Part shown: in pieces, positions 1-9,487 of the stretch | Layout of the letters: the number at the start of each line of letters is the position of its first letter | How positions within the stretch are numbered: position 1 is the stretch's first letter | Source of the DNA: an uncultured Verrucomicrobiota bacterium | Lineage (GTDB): Bacteria > Verrucomicrobiota > Verrucomicrobiia > Opitutales > Seribacteraceae | Assembly (NCBI GenBank): GCA_902612125.1 | Contig: CACMBV010000020.1 | Span: 1-38,658, forward strand | DNA length: 38,658 nt | Direction: 5' to 3' | Notes under the pieces: generated by a model | Told to the model about the DNA's origin: nothing | What the model saw: the letters and a program-made list of their open reading frames with translations, nothing else | The model's database searches: none | Translations under genes and position numbers: made by a program

Positions 1-1
1 A

Positions 2-730
2 CCCCAAATCGAAAAAGCTGAGGCGGAAGCCCTGGCAGCCGAGGCAAGACTGAACCAAGCGATACGGGACTTAAATCGTTCTCGGGTTAAGGCACCCTTT
101 CAAGGCAGAATCTTGAAAACCATGGCGGATGTAGGACAGCAGGTTGGATCCAGTGCCTCGGCTGCCCTTGCCGAAATCTATGCCCTCGATTCCGCCGAAA
201 TTAACCTCGCTCTGAGCCGCTCTGAAATGAACTTTCTCGGATTTGCAGACGGATTTAAACCTTCCGATGAATTAAATGTTCGGGCACAGGTGCTTGACGC
301 ATTCGGAGAAGTGATTCACCAGGGCGTGCTCGACCGATCAGAAGGAGTGGTTGATCCGAGAACCCGTTTAACCAATTTAGTGGCCCGGGTGGAAGCCTGT
401 TTTGCGAATCCATACGCCAAAAAGCCGGTGAAAAACCCGTTGGCAGTGGGCCAATTTGTCAACTTACGCTTGATCGGTGTAGAGGTGAATGTGTTTCTGG
501 TGCCCGAATCCGCTTTTCGTACTCAGGAAACCGTGTTGGTGGTGGATGATGATAATCAACTGCACACCCGCGAGGTATCCGTCATTCACCGAACAGATGA
601 GGAGGCGTGGGTGACGGATGGATTATCCGAAGGCGAAAAAGTATGCGTGACCCCGATCGAAATTATTTCCGAACGAATGCAGGTAAATTTGGTAAATCCG
701 ATTGAGGACCTCAACCAAACTCAACCATGA
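2..730 (+). CDS. RND efflux periplasmic adaptor subunit (HlyD/MFP family), 5' end outside window
   Basis: This is the C-terminal part of a membrane-fusion protein that links an inner-membrane RND pump to an outer-membrane channel. The frame is open to the window edge, so the start and signal peptide lie upstream. The visible part begins with the end of an alpha-helical hairpin rich in Glu, Ala and Lys. It continues into the second half of a lipoyl-like domain (VKAPFQGRI, about residues 30-40 of the fragment), then the beta-barrel and membrane-proximal domains. The stop overlaps the start of the pump gene by four bases (ATGA), so the two are translationally coupled and form one operon. The substrate cannot be read from this fragment. 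Confidence 0.9.
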   Translation, partial: PQIEKAEAEALAAEARLNQAIRDLNRSRVKAPFQGRILKTMADVGQQVGSSASAALAEIYALDSAEINLALSRSEMNFLGFADGFKPSDELNVRAQVLDAFGEVIHQGVLDRSEGVVDPRTRLTNLVARVEACFANPYAKKPVKNPLAVGQFVNLRLIGVEVNVFLVPESAFRTQETVLVVDDDNQLHTREVSVIHRTDEEAWVTDGLSEGEKVCVTPIEIISERMQVNLVNPIEDLNQTQP

Positions 731-3700
731 TTGCCTGGTTTGCCAGAAATGGGGTTGCGGCTAACCTCCTAATGGGAATCATTATCATTTCCGGATTCTT
801 CTCTATTCGGGGACTAAAGATGGAGCTATTTCCCGATTTTGATCTAGATCTGGTCACCATCTCCGTTCCCTACCCGGGTGCGGCTCCCCTGGAAGTGGAG
901 GATGGCATATGCAAACAAATTGAGGAAAAAATCTGGGACCTGGACGGTATTAAAGAGATGACTTCATTTGCACGTGAAAATGTGGGCGTGGTCAGTGTGC
1001 AGGTGGAAAGAACCAAGGACGCGAAATTATTGGCGGACGAAATAAAGGTGAGGGTCGACTCTATTCTTAATTTCCCGGAGGAAGCGGAGAAAGCAATGGT
1101 CGAAGTGGCCACTCAAAAGCGGAAAGTTCTCGCAGTGGCCATTCATGGAAAAGCAGATCCCCGCTCCCTACGCAAACTGGCAGATAAAACCTTGGATGAC
1201 CTGACCAATCTACCGGGTATCACCCAGGTGGAGATTGCCGGGATAAGAAAACCGGAGATTGGCATCGAGGTCTCTGAAAACGCTCTTCGTGAACATGGTA
1301 TGAGCTTTGACGATGTGGCTCGATCCCTGAAAAAGAGTTCCGTGGATATTCCCGGAGGTGTAGCCCGTACCTCTTCCGGTGAGACCTTACTTCGTTCCAT
1401 GGGAAAAGCCCGAAACGGCAGGGAATTCAATGAACTTGAAGTGATGTCCACAACCAATGGATCCAACCTGAAGTTGAATGATCTAGCATGGGTAAAGGAC
1501 GGGTTTGAAGATAAGGTACTTTACACGGAATTCTCGGATGAGCCTGCGGTTACCCTTCGGGTGTTCCGAGTGGGTAAACAAAGCCCTCTGGATATATCCA
1601 AGAAGGTAAGCGATTATGTTGATAATATTAGCCCTACCCTGCCGGAAGGCCTTTCGATGACTATTTGGAAAGACAGTTCCTTTTACTTGCAGGGTCGATT
1701 GGAAATGATGATCCGTAACGCATTTCAGGGATTGTTGCTGGTATTTCTCGTCCTCTCGCTCTTTCTACGACCATCTCTGGCCATTTGGGTTGCGATTGGT
1801 CTTCCGATTTCGTTCATGGGGGCTTTTGCCACGATGGGATTGGTGGGGGCATCGATTAACCTTGTATCCCTGTTTGCCTTTATTGTGGTGCTTGGAATTT
1901 TGGTGGATGATGCGATTGTGGTGGGTGAATCCGTGTACACCCTAGGATGCAAAGGTGAAAAATCTTTGCAGGCGTCAATCATGGGGACCCACTTGGTGGC
2001 CATGCCGGTTACCTTCGCGATCATTACTAGCATGGTAGCGTTTGTGCCCATGCTTTTCCTTCCAGGATGGCTGGGGAAATTAATGAAGGATATTCCTCTT
2101 GTGGTGATTCCGGCCCTGTTTTTTTCTCTAATCGAATCAAAGTTTATCCTGCCGTACCATTTAAGCCTTTGCCGATTTGATAAACTGCCCAAGAACTGGA
2201 TCTCAAAACTACAAAACAAGGTATCAATCGGATTGGAGAGATTTATAGAGACGCTCTACCAGCCCTTTCTCAAACTCTGTCTGGAGTGGAGATACCTGAC
2301 CCTTTCTCTCTTCATGGGCCTCCTGTTTATTACCTTTGGTCTAATCATCGGTGGGCATGTGCCAAGCATTCGGGGAGTCCCCCCAGTGCCCTCTGACTAT
2401 ATTTCAGTCAAATTATCGATGCAGGATGGCGTGCCCGCTAAAACGACGGAAAAAGCATTACAGGAGGTGGAACGGGCGAGACTGGAGGTGGTCGATTATT
2501 TGGTTACCCAGGATGAACCTAATCCTTTCCGATTTGTCATGAAAACCATGGGAGCCCAACCTTTCTCCGGTGGTCCAAAAAGCTCATCCAATATCGTAAC
2601 CGGGTCCAATTTGGGGGAAGTTAGCGTAGAATTGATCAAATCAGAGGAGAGAACCCGCTCCGCCCCTCAGATATCAGCTCTTTGGCGAGAGCGGGTCGGG
2701 CCCTTACCTGGAGTCAAAGAAATGTACTTTGGAGATGTGGCAGCCGGAGGAAGCCGCACCGCGATTGACATAGAAATTGCGGGCCATGATCTCGAAAAAA
2801 TGAGTATCGCTGCTGACAAATTGAAGGACAAACTTGCAACCTACGAGGGGTTATTTGATATTTCGGACACTTACTCGGGAGGAAAGCGGGAAATGAAAAT
2901 CCGATTGAAGCCTAACGGTCGTTCCCTAGGTCTCACGCAGGCAGATTTGGGCCGTCAGGTTAGACAAGCTTACTACGGAGAGGAAATTCAAAGAATTCAA
3001 AGACAAAGGGATGAAGTGAAGGTGATGCTAAGGTATCCTTTGGCGGACAGGAAAACCCTAACCGCTCTTACAAACTTACGGGTTCGTACTCCCAATGGCG
3101 TGGAAGCACCATTGGGAGAAGTGGCCACGATCGAACTAGGACAGGGCTATCCCACTATTAAGCGTGCGGACCGGGCACGTATCATCAATGTTCAAACATC
3201 CGCGGATAAGGTAATCGCAAACATACCATTGATTGAGAACGATTTGGGTGCCAATTTCATTCCTGCCCTTCGCGAAGAATTTCCAAATATTCGATTCTCT
3301 TTTGTGGGCGAAAAGAAAGAGCAGGATGAGAGTGATTCAGGTTTGGCACAGGCGGGTGGTATCTGTCTTTTCGTGATCTATGCGTTGCTCGCGATCCCCT
3401 TTCGCTCCTATCTCCAGCCATTCTTGATCATGTCAGTGATTCCCTTCGGACTGATTGGTGCGGTCTTTGGACATTATTTATTTGGTCTGCCGCTGAGTCA
3501 GTTATCCCATTTCGGATTGGTCGCCTTAACCGGGGTGGTGATTAACGATAGCCTCGTCTTGGTGCATTATCTGAACCAGCGAGCCAAAGAGACCAGTATC
3601 TTCGAAGCCGCCAGACTCGCGGGAATGGCACGTTTCCGGGCAATTTTACTTACATCCCTGACTACTTTCGTGGGACTCCTACCTATTCTTTTTGAAAGGA

Positions 3701-3906
3701 GCCTGCAGGCTCAGTTCCTTAAACCGATGGCCATAGCCATTGGTTTTGGTGTTCTTTTTGCCACTTTCATTACCTTACTGATGGTTCCCTGCCTGTACTT
3801 GATCCTTGAAGATCTCAAAAGCCTACCATCCAAAATTTTGCATCGGTCGGGACTTTCTTCCAAAAAAACAAAGTCTTTTAATGACTTGGAAGAGGTAATA
3901 AGTTAA
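727..3906 (+). CDS. RND-family efflux pump, inner-membrane permease subunit (AcrB/MMPL type)
   Basis: This is a 1059-residue proton-driven efflux permease, normal length for the family. It has the duplicated RND plan: TM1 near residues 10-30, a periplasmic porter loop, a membrane bundle around 335-550, a second porter loop and a last bundle around 875-1035. TM4 carries the paired proton-relay aspartates (VDDAIVV, D394 and D395), as in HAE-1 drug pumps rather than metal pumps. In TM10 the AcrB-type lysine is replaced by an Asn-Asp pair (INDSLVLV, N940-D941), a variant I believe common in one marine subfamily. It is coupled by a four-base overlap to the adaptor gene upstream, and its 3' end overlaps the convergent ArsR-fusion gene by four bases. 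The substrate is unknown; export of hydrophobic compounds is the default guess. Confidence 0.93.
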   Translation: MIAWFARNGVAANLLMGIIIISGFFSIRGLKMELFPDFDLDLVTISVPYPGAAPLEVEDGICKQIEEKIWDLDGIKEMTSFARENVGVVSVQVERTKDAKLLADEIKVRVDSILNFPEEAEKAMVEVATQKRKVLAVAIHGKADPRSLRKLADKTLDDLTNLPGITQVEIAGIRKPEIGIEVSENALREHGMSFDDVARSLKKSSVDIPGGVARTSSGETLLRSMGKARNGREFNELEVMSTTNGSNLKLNDLAWVKDGFEDKVLYTEFSDEPAVTLRVFRVGKQSPLDISKKVSDYVDNISPTLPEGLSMTIWKDSSFYLQGRLEMMIRNAFQGLLLVFLVLSLFLRPSLAIWVAIGLPISFMGAFATMGLVGASINLVSLFAFIVVLGILVDDAIVVGESVYTLGCKGEKSLQASIMGTHLVAMPVTFAIITSMVAFVPMLFLPGWLGKLMKDIPLVVIPALFFSLIESKFILPYHLSLCRFDKLPKNWISKLQNKVSIGLERFIETLYQPFLKLCLEWRYLTLSLFMGLLFITFGLIIGGHVPSIRGVPPVPSDYISVKLSMQDGVPAKTTEKALQEVERARLEVVDYLVTQDEPNPFRFVMKTMGAQPFSGGPKSSSNIVTGSNLGEVSVELIKSEERTRSAPQISALWRERVGPLPGVKEMYFGDVAAGGSRTAIDIEIAGHDLEKMSIAADKLKDKLATYEGLFDISDTYSGGKREMKIRLKPNGRSLGLTQADLGRQVRQAYYGEEIQRIQRQRDEVKVMLRYPLADRKTLTALTNLRVRTPNGVEAPLGEVATIELGQGYPTIKRADRARIINVQTSADKVIANIPLIENDLGANFIPALREEFPNIRFSFVGEKKEQDESDSGLAQAGGICLFVIYALLAIPFRSYLQPFLIMSVIPFGLIGAVFGHYLFGLPLSQLSHFGLVALTGVVINDSLVLVHYLNQRAKETSIFEAARLAGMARFRAILLTSLTTFVGLLPILFERSLQAQFLKPMAIAIGFGVLFATFITLLMVPCLYLILEDLKSLPSKILHRSGLSSKKTKSFNDLEEVIS

Positions 3907-4832
3907 GGGCGCTCTCCGACTCCAAGTATTGTCTCGAAATAAGGTTCCTTATTTTCCTTGGCCACAATTTCGACCTTCGCACGCTTAAACCCGGCTTCGC
4001 GAATCATACGGTATAAATCATTCTCACCAAAACCGAGCCACTGATCCTTGTAAAGCTCTCGGGCTTTTTCAAATTGGTGCTTTTTCAAATCGAGAATCAC
4101 GATTTGTCCTCCAGATTTTAAAATTCGATAGGCTTCCGCTAGTGCTTTTTCAGGATGATGAGCGTGGTGTAGAGATTGACTCAACAGAGCGAGGTCAACG
4201 CTTCTTGGACTAAGAGGTACTTTTTCGATGTTTCCCTCTTTGTAGAATAAGTTGGAGATATTCTTCTCCTTAGCTAGTTCAGTTCCAACACGAACCATAC
4301 TTTTTGAACTATCAATACAGTATACTTTCCCCGCTCTTTCAGCAAGTAAATGAGAAATGGTGCCTTCTCCAGCACCCAAGTCTGCGATTGTGATACGGGG
4401 GACCAATCGCAAAAGAAAGTGTCCAATAGCGTCCCATGAACGACCGGGAACATAATTTTTACCCAATCGCTCAGCAACTTCATCAAAATATCTTTCGCTT
4501 TCCCTGCGACGCCGGTCAATAACCCGGGTAAGTCCTGTCCGATCGCTTTCCCAAAATTCTTCCTCCAAATCCTCGCGTATTGCTACCCGAATAAGATCCA
4601 ATCTTGGAGAATCACCAAGAAGAAGGGAATAATATGTTTTTTTCCCGTCTTTTCGGTCACTCAACAAACCATGCCTGCGAATTTGGGATAAATGAGAGGA
4701 AATTCTCGATTGGCCCATCTCCAAAATTTCTTGTAGTTCGGCCACCGATAATTCCTCTCCCGCCAGCAGCCTTAAAAGTCGTAAGCGGGTGGTGTCGGAT
4801 AGAACTTGGAGAATCTCTGTTACCTTGATCAT
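3903..4832 (-). CDS. ArsR-type winged-helix regulator fused to a SAM-dependent methyltransferase
   Basis: The 309-residue protein joins two domains. Residues 1-75 form an ArsR/SmtB winged helix (LSDTTRLRLLRLL, then SRISSHLSQIRRHGLL). Residues about 110-305 are a class I methyltransferase with the SAM-binding loop DLGAGEGTIS (151-160) and a Methyltransf_11-like core (LLSQSLHHAHHPEKAL). The metal-binding ELCVCDL motif of arsenic and zinc sensors is absent: the equivalent stretch reads ELSVAEL with no cysteine, so metal sensing by that route is unlikely. Such fusions are known in bacteria and are sometimes tied to methionine or SAM metabolism. The 97-bp upstream gap contains AGTGCAAACACT (4864-4875), a short inverted repeat that could be an operator, but this is weak. 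It may repress its own gene; no target is evident here. Confidence 0.88.
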   Translation of the reverse strand: MIKVTEILQVLSDTTRLRLLRLLAGEELSVAELQEILEMGQSRISSHLSQIRRHGLLSDRKDGKKTYYSLLLGDSPRLDLIRVAIREDLEEEFWESDRTGLTRVIDRRRRESERYFDEVAERLGKNYVPGRSWDAIGHFLLRLVPRITIADLGAGEGTISHLLAERAGKVYCIDSSKSMVRVGTELAKEKNISNLFYKEGNIEKVPLSPRSVDLALLSQSLHHAHHPEKALAEAYRILKSGGQIVILDLKKHQFEKARELYKDQWLGFGENDLYRMIREAGFKRAKVEIVAKENKEPYFETILGVGERP

Positions 4833-4929
4833 TTAGTAGGGTAAACAAGCACAGAAACATTTTAGTGCAAACACTTTTAATAAACCTGACAGGAGATTCC
4901 CTCTCCTCAAAACTAGCGGTAAAAAATTA

Positions 4930-6810
4930 CTAAGCGTCAATCCAGCGGGCAAGACCTTCGATTTTCCAGTTTGTGACGGTTCCTTCCACTTCCGTTTCAA
5001 CCAGATCATCCACTTTCTTTCCTAGAAGTTTTTGGCCAAGAGGAGTGAGGTAGGAAAGGACATTGTTATCTGGGTCACTATCCCAGGCACCAAGGATAGT
5101 GTATTTTTGGGTTTCACCAGACTCAGGACTGGAAAGATTAACTATCGAACCAATGCCTACAGAGTCAGAGGGAGCATCGGTGAAATTGGTGGGTTTTGCT
5201 CGCATGAGATCGGTCTGCAGTTCGGACTGGCGGGCAAGTAGTATCTTTTGCTCGTCCTTAGCCATTTGATACTCCGCATTTTCACGAAGATCGCCAAGCT
5301 CACGGGCCACCTCAATCGCCTGAGAGTTAGCGGGGATTTTTTCCTTATTCAGTTCATCCAAATCGGCCATTTTCTGATCGTAACTGGATTGGGAAACAAT
5401 CAGGGAATCATCGGTCATGATCGTTTCAACTTGGGAAGAAGCTGTTCCACTACCATCAATGACATCCTGAATTTCTGGATACAACTTGATAAAACGGGCA
5501 AGAAGGGAACGTTTGCTCAGATCCTCGAAGCCAGGATTTAAGATGAGTGCTTGTGCCAAGTCTTTGGCATTTTCGGGAGAACCTTTGCTGAGAATATCAC
5601 GGAACAAGTCCTTATCATCAGAGAGGATTTCGGCAAGAGGTATCCTACGAGAGGTGGCATTTTGCAGAGATTCATAATCAATGGCCGAAAAAACCGAAGT
5701 AAGCAGTTGCGGAGTCATTAATTTTTCGAGTAAAGCCTCAAATTTGCTCATCCCTCTGAATTTAATCATCCAAAGCAAGACGGGAGCCCGCAAAATCTGT
5801 TCGTCAAGTGTGGCTGATAAGGATTTGATTAATAAATTGGATTCCTCACGGTCTATGAGGAAATGGGCACTTTCTCCAGAGAACTTGGTTGTCGTATTGT
5901 GAAGAAGATTCAGGATTATTTCTTTCCACTTTTCAGGATAAACCCGGGTTACGAGGTCAAGAAAACGGGAGTGAAACTTGGCGGGCATCTGGTCGGCCAA
6001 ACTAGGAAGGTCCTCTTCACATTCATGGAGGATGGAAGCAGAAGTAGGCTCGAGCTTTTCGACATCCTCCTCGACATCGCGAGCAAGGTTATTTCTCACC
6101 CAAATTCCGTGAAGGCGATCAGACTGACTCAGGTTGCGAGCCTCCATTAAGGCTACGGTAAGATCATGCAAAACCTGTGGTAAATCCGCCTGCAGGTCTT
6201 CTTTTTCGGAAGCCAGATCGAAAAGTTTTTCTGCAAGAAGAATTTTTTCCTTTGATCTTTTTTCATCGAAAAAATCTTGTAAAATTTCCTGTTCAGGCTT
6301 AACCGGTTCGTCCCTCAGCACATAAGGTTCAGTCTTTTTATTGGGAACTGCAACCCTTGGATCCTTGATTAAGAGCTTTTTAGTTGCAGTCCACCATTTC
6401 TTCCCCTTTGCCGAGCCAAGGAGAAGATTGATGGTGCGCTCCAATTCCCGGGTAGTTGCACATCCATCTTCGTATTTTGCAAGGATCTCAATAAATAACT
6501 CAACAGGCTCTCTTTTTATTTTACCGTCAATTTCCTCTGGATTAGTTCGATGACGGGATATGATATGTTGGTCATCCAATACTTCTAGTTTGTCCAAGCA
6601 GAATACCGGATCCATTGCGTGGGATTTTCTTTCCCCTTCTTCGAAATCGACCAGGATCATCCCGCGATCAGCTTCAAATCCACTGATCTTACCAACACCC
6701 CACGCACGGTGAATACAACTTGCACCCTCTTTCATCGCCTCAAGGGCAGAGCGTGAAGATTCTAGGGAGGGGTCTTTTTCGATCAGGCGATCGACAATTT
6801 CGAGATTCAT
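4930..6810 (-). CDS. greA: Transcription elongation factor GreA with long N-terminal extension
   Basis: The C-terminal 160 residues (about 465-626) are a complete GreA: a coiled-coil with the tip motif GDLRENAEY (506-514), which keeps the acidic D507 and E510 that coordinate Mg for transcript cleavage, followed by the FKBP-like domain (YTILGAWDSD to the end). GreA rescues backtracked RNA polymerase. The usual protein is about 158 residues, so about 460 residues are extra. Residues 28-80 resemble a small beta-barrel (HRAWGVGKI, ILVDFEEGE) of the CarD/KOW/Tudor type, and residues 90-460 look all-alpha. Chlamydial GreA is also several hundred residues longer than usual, which supports a PVC origin. 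It lies between the MFS and ArsR-fusion genes with about 100-bp gaps on each side, so it is probably transcribed alone. Confidence 0.88.
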   Translation of the reverse strand: MNLEIVDRLIEKDPSLESSRSALEAMKEGASCIHRAWGVGKISGFEADRGMILVDFEEGERKSHAMDPVFCLDKLEVLDDQHIISRHRTNPEEIDGKIKREPVELFIEILAKYEDGCATTRELERTINLLLGSAKGKKWWTATKKLLIKDPRVAVPNKKTEPYVLRDEPVKPEQEILQDFFDEKRSKEKILLAEKLFDLASEKEDLQADLPQVLHDLTVALMEARNLSQSDRLHGIWVRNNLARDVEEDVEKLEPTSASILHECEEDLPSLADQMPAKFHSRFLDLVTRVYPEKWKEIILNLLHNTTTKFSGESAHFLIDREESNLLIKSLSATLDEQILRAPVLLWMIKFRGMSKFEALLEKLMTPQLLTSVFSAIDYESLQNATSRRIPLAEILSDDKDLFRDILSKGSPENAKDLAQALILNPGFEDLSKRSLLARFIKLYPEIQDVIDGSGTASSQVETIMTDDSLIVSQSSYDQKMADLDELNKEKIPANSQAIEVARELGDLRENAEYQMAKDEQKILLARQSELQTDLMRAKPTNFTDAPSDSVGIGSIVNLSSPESGETQKYTILGAWDSDPDNNVLSYLTPLGQKLLGKKVDDLVETEVEGTVTNWKIEGLARWIDA

Positions 6811-6918
6811 TAAAGGGTTCTTAAGTTTATGATGGGTTTTTAAAGGCTTAGGTTGTTTGCAGTGAAAGTATTACAATAAAAATTTAAAGCAGGATGGCGA
6901 GTTTAAATGTAGGCTGAA

Positions 6919-8271
6919 TCAGCTTTCTTCAGCGGATTCGTCCTTTGCAGGCTTTGGGACTTTCATTAAGATGAAGAAGGGAATCAACAATAAAAAAGCA
7001 CCAATGGTGTAGGCAAAGGATGATCCGAACAAAAAGTAGATCAATCCCGCAAGCATTGGACCGCAGGCCCTAGCAATGGAGCCGGAAGAGCGGAAGATTC
7101 CGAGATTAAATCCTTGTTCCTGTTCGCTGGAATGCAGGGAAGTCAAGGCCGTGAGAGTAGGACTGATAAAAGCGACCCCGCAGGCCATCAGAAACAGGGC
7201 GAAGAAAAACCAGCTTTCAGAAGATGGAAAGGAAAGGAATATAAAGGCAATAAAACCAAGAAAAATTCCCTGAAGAGCCATATTTTTCTCTCCTATCCTG
7301 CCAACAAATCTGCGCACGATAAAGCCTTGTGCAAAAATCAAAGTGAACCCGATGAGCAGGAACATTCCTGTGATGTCACGGGGCTGGTAGAGATATCGTT
7401 CCACAGCCAAAAAGGTTAGGGTAAATTCCATTCCGCTGAATGACATCATGTAGCACAAATAGGACAAACAGGTCTTTCGGACTGCAGGGTTCGCGATTCT
7501 TCCAAGCTTAAAGATTACCGGTCTCGGCTGCTCATTGCCTTCTCCTCTTTTTTCGGAGTGCAGGGTTTCGCGAAATCGGAAAGCTAACCAGGACAAATTT
7601 GCCAATGCAAGGCAGAAACTGATCAGAGCAGCCAAAGAAAAAGGATTGAAGGCAAGTGCAGATTCAGTATCCGTTGACCAGTCCCAGAAACTGGCATACC
7701 CGCCAAGAGCCGGGCCAAGGACAAATCCGAGTCCAAAAGCGATTCCCACGATGGCCATGCCCTTGGAGCGGTCTTGCCGTGAAGTAACGTCCGCAATCGA
7801 TGCTGTCGCCACAGATAAATTACCACTCGCAATGCCACCAATGATTCGCGAAACAACCAAAATCCAAAAACTGCCCGCAAAAATCCATAACCCATAGCCA
7901 AGACAAGTTCCCCCAAGGGTAAGCAATAGCACAGGACGCCTCCCTATCCGATCGGAAAAACGACCCCAAATAGGAGCAAACACAAACTGAAGGATCGCAT
8001 AGAGAGAGCCAAGGGCTCCTCCAAAGATGACCGTTTCCAAGCGGAATCCTTCTCCGTCCACACCCTCAAATCCGTAGCCCTTGACCAGCTCCACAAAAGC
8101 AGTAACCATTCCTCCACCCATTGATGCCTCGCGAGTCAGATAATGATCAAGCATCGAGGGAAACAAGGGGAAGATGACCGAAAAACCTACCATATCCATG
8201 AAAATGGTCAGGAACACCACCCCGAAGGTCGCCTTTTTCTGCTTTTCGCTAAGAGATTTAGGACCGCTCAT
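6919..8271 (-). CDS. Major facilitator superfamily transporter (DHA1/TetA-like drug:H+ antiporter family)
   Basis: This is a 12-TM MFS protein of 450 residues. It shows an MFS D1 motif in TM1 (FMDMVGFSVIFPLFP) and motif A between TM2 and TM3 (GRFSDRIGRRPVLL), both typical of TetA-like exporters. An unusual insert of about 35-40 residues, between the end of TM1 (about residue 40) and TM2 (about residue 80), would face the periplasm. I placed the start at the ATG of 8271-8269, which overlaps the coaD stop by one base (TGATG); a TTG one codon earlier is the alternative. That arrangement suggests translational coupling with coaD although the functions look unrelated. The substrate cannot be predicted. 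Confidence 0.88.
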   Translation of the reverse strand: MSGPKSLSEKQKKATFGVVFLTIFMDMVGFSVIFPLFPSMLDHYLTREASMGGGMVTAFVELVKGYGFEGVDGEGFRLETVIFGGALGSLYAILQFVFAPIWGRFSDRIGRRPVLLLTLGGTCLGYGLWIFAGSFWILVVSRIIGGIASGNLSVATASIADVTSRQDRSKGMAIVGIAFGLGFVLGPALGGYASFWDWSTDTESALAFNPFSLAALISFCLALANLSWLAFRFRETLHSEKRGEGNEQPRPVIFKLGRIANPAVRKTCLSYLCYMMSFSGMEFTLTFLAVERYLYQPRDITGMFLLIGFTLIFAQGFIVRRFVGRIGEKNMALQGIFLGFIAFIFLSFPSSESWFFFALFLMACGVAFISPTLTALTSLHSSEQEQGFNLGIFRSSGSIARACGPMLAGLIYFLFGSSFAYTIGAFLLLIPFFILMKVPKPAKDESAEES

Positions 8272-8774
8272 CAAGTTTGATCATACCCTCGGTCTAACCG
8301 GTTTATTTCACGTAATTCACAGAGTACGTTTTCGGGAACTAAATCCGTTTCTCTTTCACCAAAGAGATGGACTTGTTTGATCAGTTGAGAGCTGGTGTAA
8401 AAATATTTTTCGTTGGGCATTAAAAAAACAGTCTCCAGACTGGAGTCCAAATGACGGTTCATTTGAGCCATCTGAAATTCATATTCAAAATCAGAAACCG
8501 CCCGCAACCCACGGACCAGAACACTGGCTTTCTTTTTCAAAGCGTAATCGACCAGGAGTCCGGAAAAAGATTCCACGGTGGCGTTGGAATAAGGATACAA
8601 ATTTTCCTCTACTAGACGGACCCGACTGTCAGCATCAAAAAGTGTATTTTTAGAATTATTTTCTTCTGAGACCGCCACTATAATCTCGTCAAAGAGGGAG
8701 CAGGCCCTTCCAAGCACATCGAGATGACCCTTGGTCACAGGGTCGAAGGTTCCGGGGTATAGGGCCGTGGTCAT
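8271..8774 (-). CDS. coaD: Phosphopantetheine adenylyltransferase
   Basis: This cytoplasmic enzyme makes dephospho-CoA from 4'-phosphopantetheine and ATP, the penultimate step of CoA synthesis. At 167 residues it is the normal length. The nucleotidyltransferase signature sits at the N-terminus ([17 protein letters not shown], with the (T/H)xGH motif at 14-17). The C-terminal SSQLIKQV and 'VPENV' stretches match the family's SSxxVKE...VP region. It starts at ATG 8774-8772 and runs directly into the MFS gene. It adds to the CoA theme of panC and panE elsewhere in the window. The 104-bp gap to the divergent pgsA should hold promoters for both, but I could not pick convincing boxes. Confidence 0.96.
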   Translation of the reverse strand: MTTALYPGTFDPVTKGHLDVLGRACSLFDEIIVAVSEENNSKNTLFDADSRVRLVEENLYPYSNATVESFSGLLVDYALKKKASVLVRGLRAVSDFEYEFQMAQMNRHLDSSLETVFLMPNEKYFYTSSQLIKQVHLFGERETDLVPENVLCELREINRLDRGYDQT

Positions 8775-8878
8775 TCCAATCTATTCATAACAAGACATTG
8801 CCTGAAGTCCACCCCCAAGGGAATTGTTCCTTCGGGTTGCAATGGAAACTACGAAAGGATAGCCTTCCGCATTAGAGC

Positions 8879-9484
8879 ATGAATTTTCCAAATTTGCTTA
8901 CACTTTCAAGAATCCCGCTAATGCTGATTGTCATCGCTTTGCTCTATCCGGACCCATCTACAACTTGGCCAGGTATGAGGAGCCTCGCCCTTTTGCTTTT
9001 TCTGTTTGCGGCTCTCACCGATTGGCTGGACGGATGGTTGGCAAGAAAATTTGGACAGGTATCTGAATTCGGAAAATTCATGGACGCTTTAGCCGACAAA
9101 GTTTTGACAATGGGAATGTTTGTCAGTCTTTTATCACTGGGGGCCTTGGAGAAGTGGACTCTTTTTCTAATTCTTATGATTCTTTCGAGAGAATTTCTAA
9201 TTACGGGACTTCGTTTGGTGGTTGCCGCAAAAGGCAGGACTTTGGCCGCGGAAAAGGCCGGGAAAATAAAAACTGTGGTCCAACTCTTGTGCATTTCACT
9301 TATTCTCGGCCAATTATCTCTTGAAGCCGACGGAGTCCGTTTCCTTGATATAGAAGTAAATGCTCAGGTTATCGTAGTCCTGCGTTGGGCCGGAAAATTA
9401 AGTCTTATTTTCGCAACAGTACTGACGGTTGTTTCTGGAATTATGTACCTTACTAAATACTGGAAGTACTTTCTCGACGAATAA
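8879..9484 (+). CDS. pgsA: CDP-diacylglycerol--glycerol-3-phosphate 3-phosphatidyltransferase
   Basis: This integral membrane enzyme condenses CDP-diacylglycerol with glycerol-3-phosphate to phosphatidylglycerol phosphate. The 201-residue protein has several hydrophobic helices and the complete CDP-alcohol phosphatidyltransferase motif DWLDGWLAR...G...D...D, with D48, D51, D69 and D73 as the metal-binding and catalytic aspartates. The N-terminus (NFPNLLTLSRIPL) is typical of PgsA. The pgpA gene, which dephosphorylates its product, follows after three bases, so the two consecutive steps are made from one transcript. This fits PgsA better than a PssA or cardiolipin-type homologue. Confidence 0.95.
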   Translation: MNFPNLLTLSRIPLMLIVIALLYPDPSTTWPGMRSLALLLFLFAALTDWLDGWLARKFGQVSEFGKFMDALADKVLTMGMFVSLLSLGALEKWTLFLILMILSREFLITGLRLVVAAKGRTLAAEKAGKIKTVVQLLCISLILGQLSLEADGVRFLDIEVNAQVIVVLRWAGKLSLIFATVLTVVSGIMYLTKYWKYFLDE

Positions 9485-9487
9485 GGT

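Noticed and set aside
1725..2219. 164-residue minus-strand frame
   Set aside because: It is a shadow of the RND pump's membrane region, with Arg/Thr/Pro-rich composition and no motifs.
4891..4907. AGGAGA/TCTCCT hairpin downstream of greA as a terminator
   Set aside because: The six-base stem has no T-run on either strand, so it is too weak to call.
8837..8865. TTGCAA ... TAGCCT promoter before pgsA
   Set aside because: The -10 box matches only half the consensus, no better than chance in this region.
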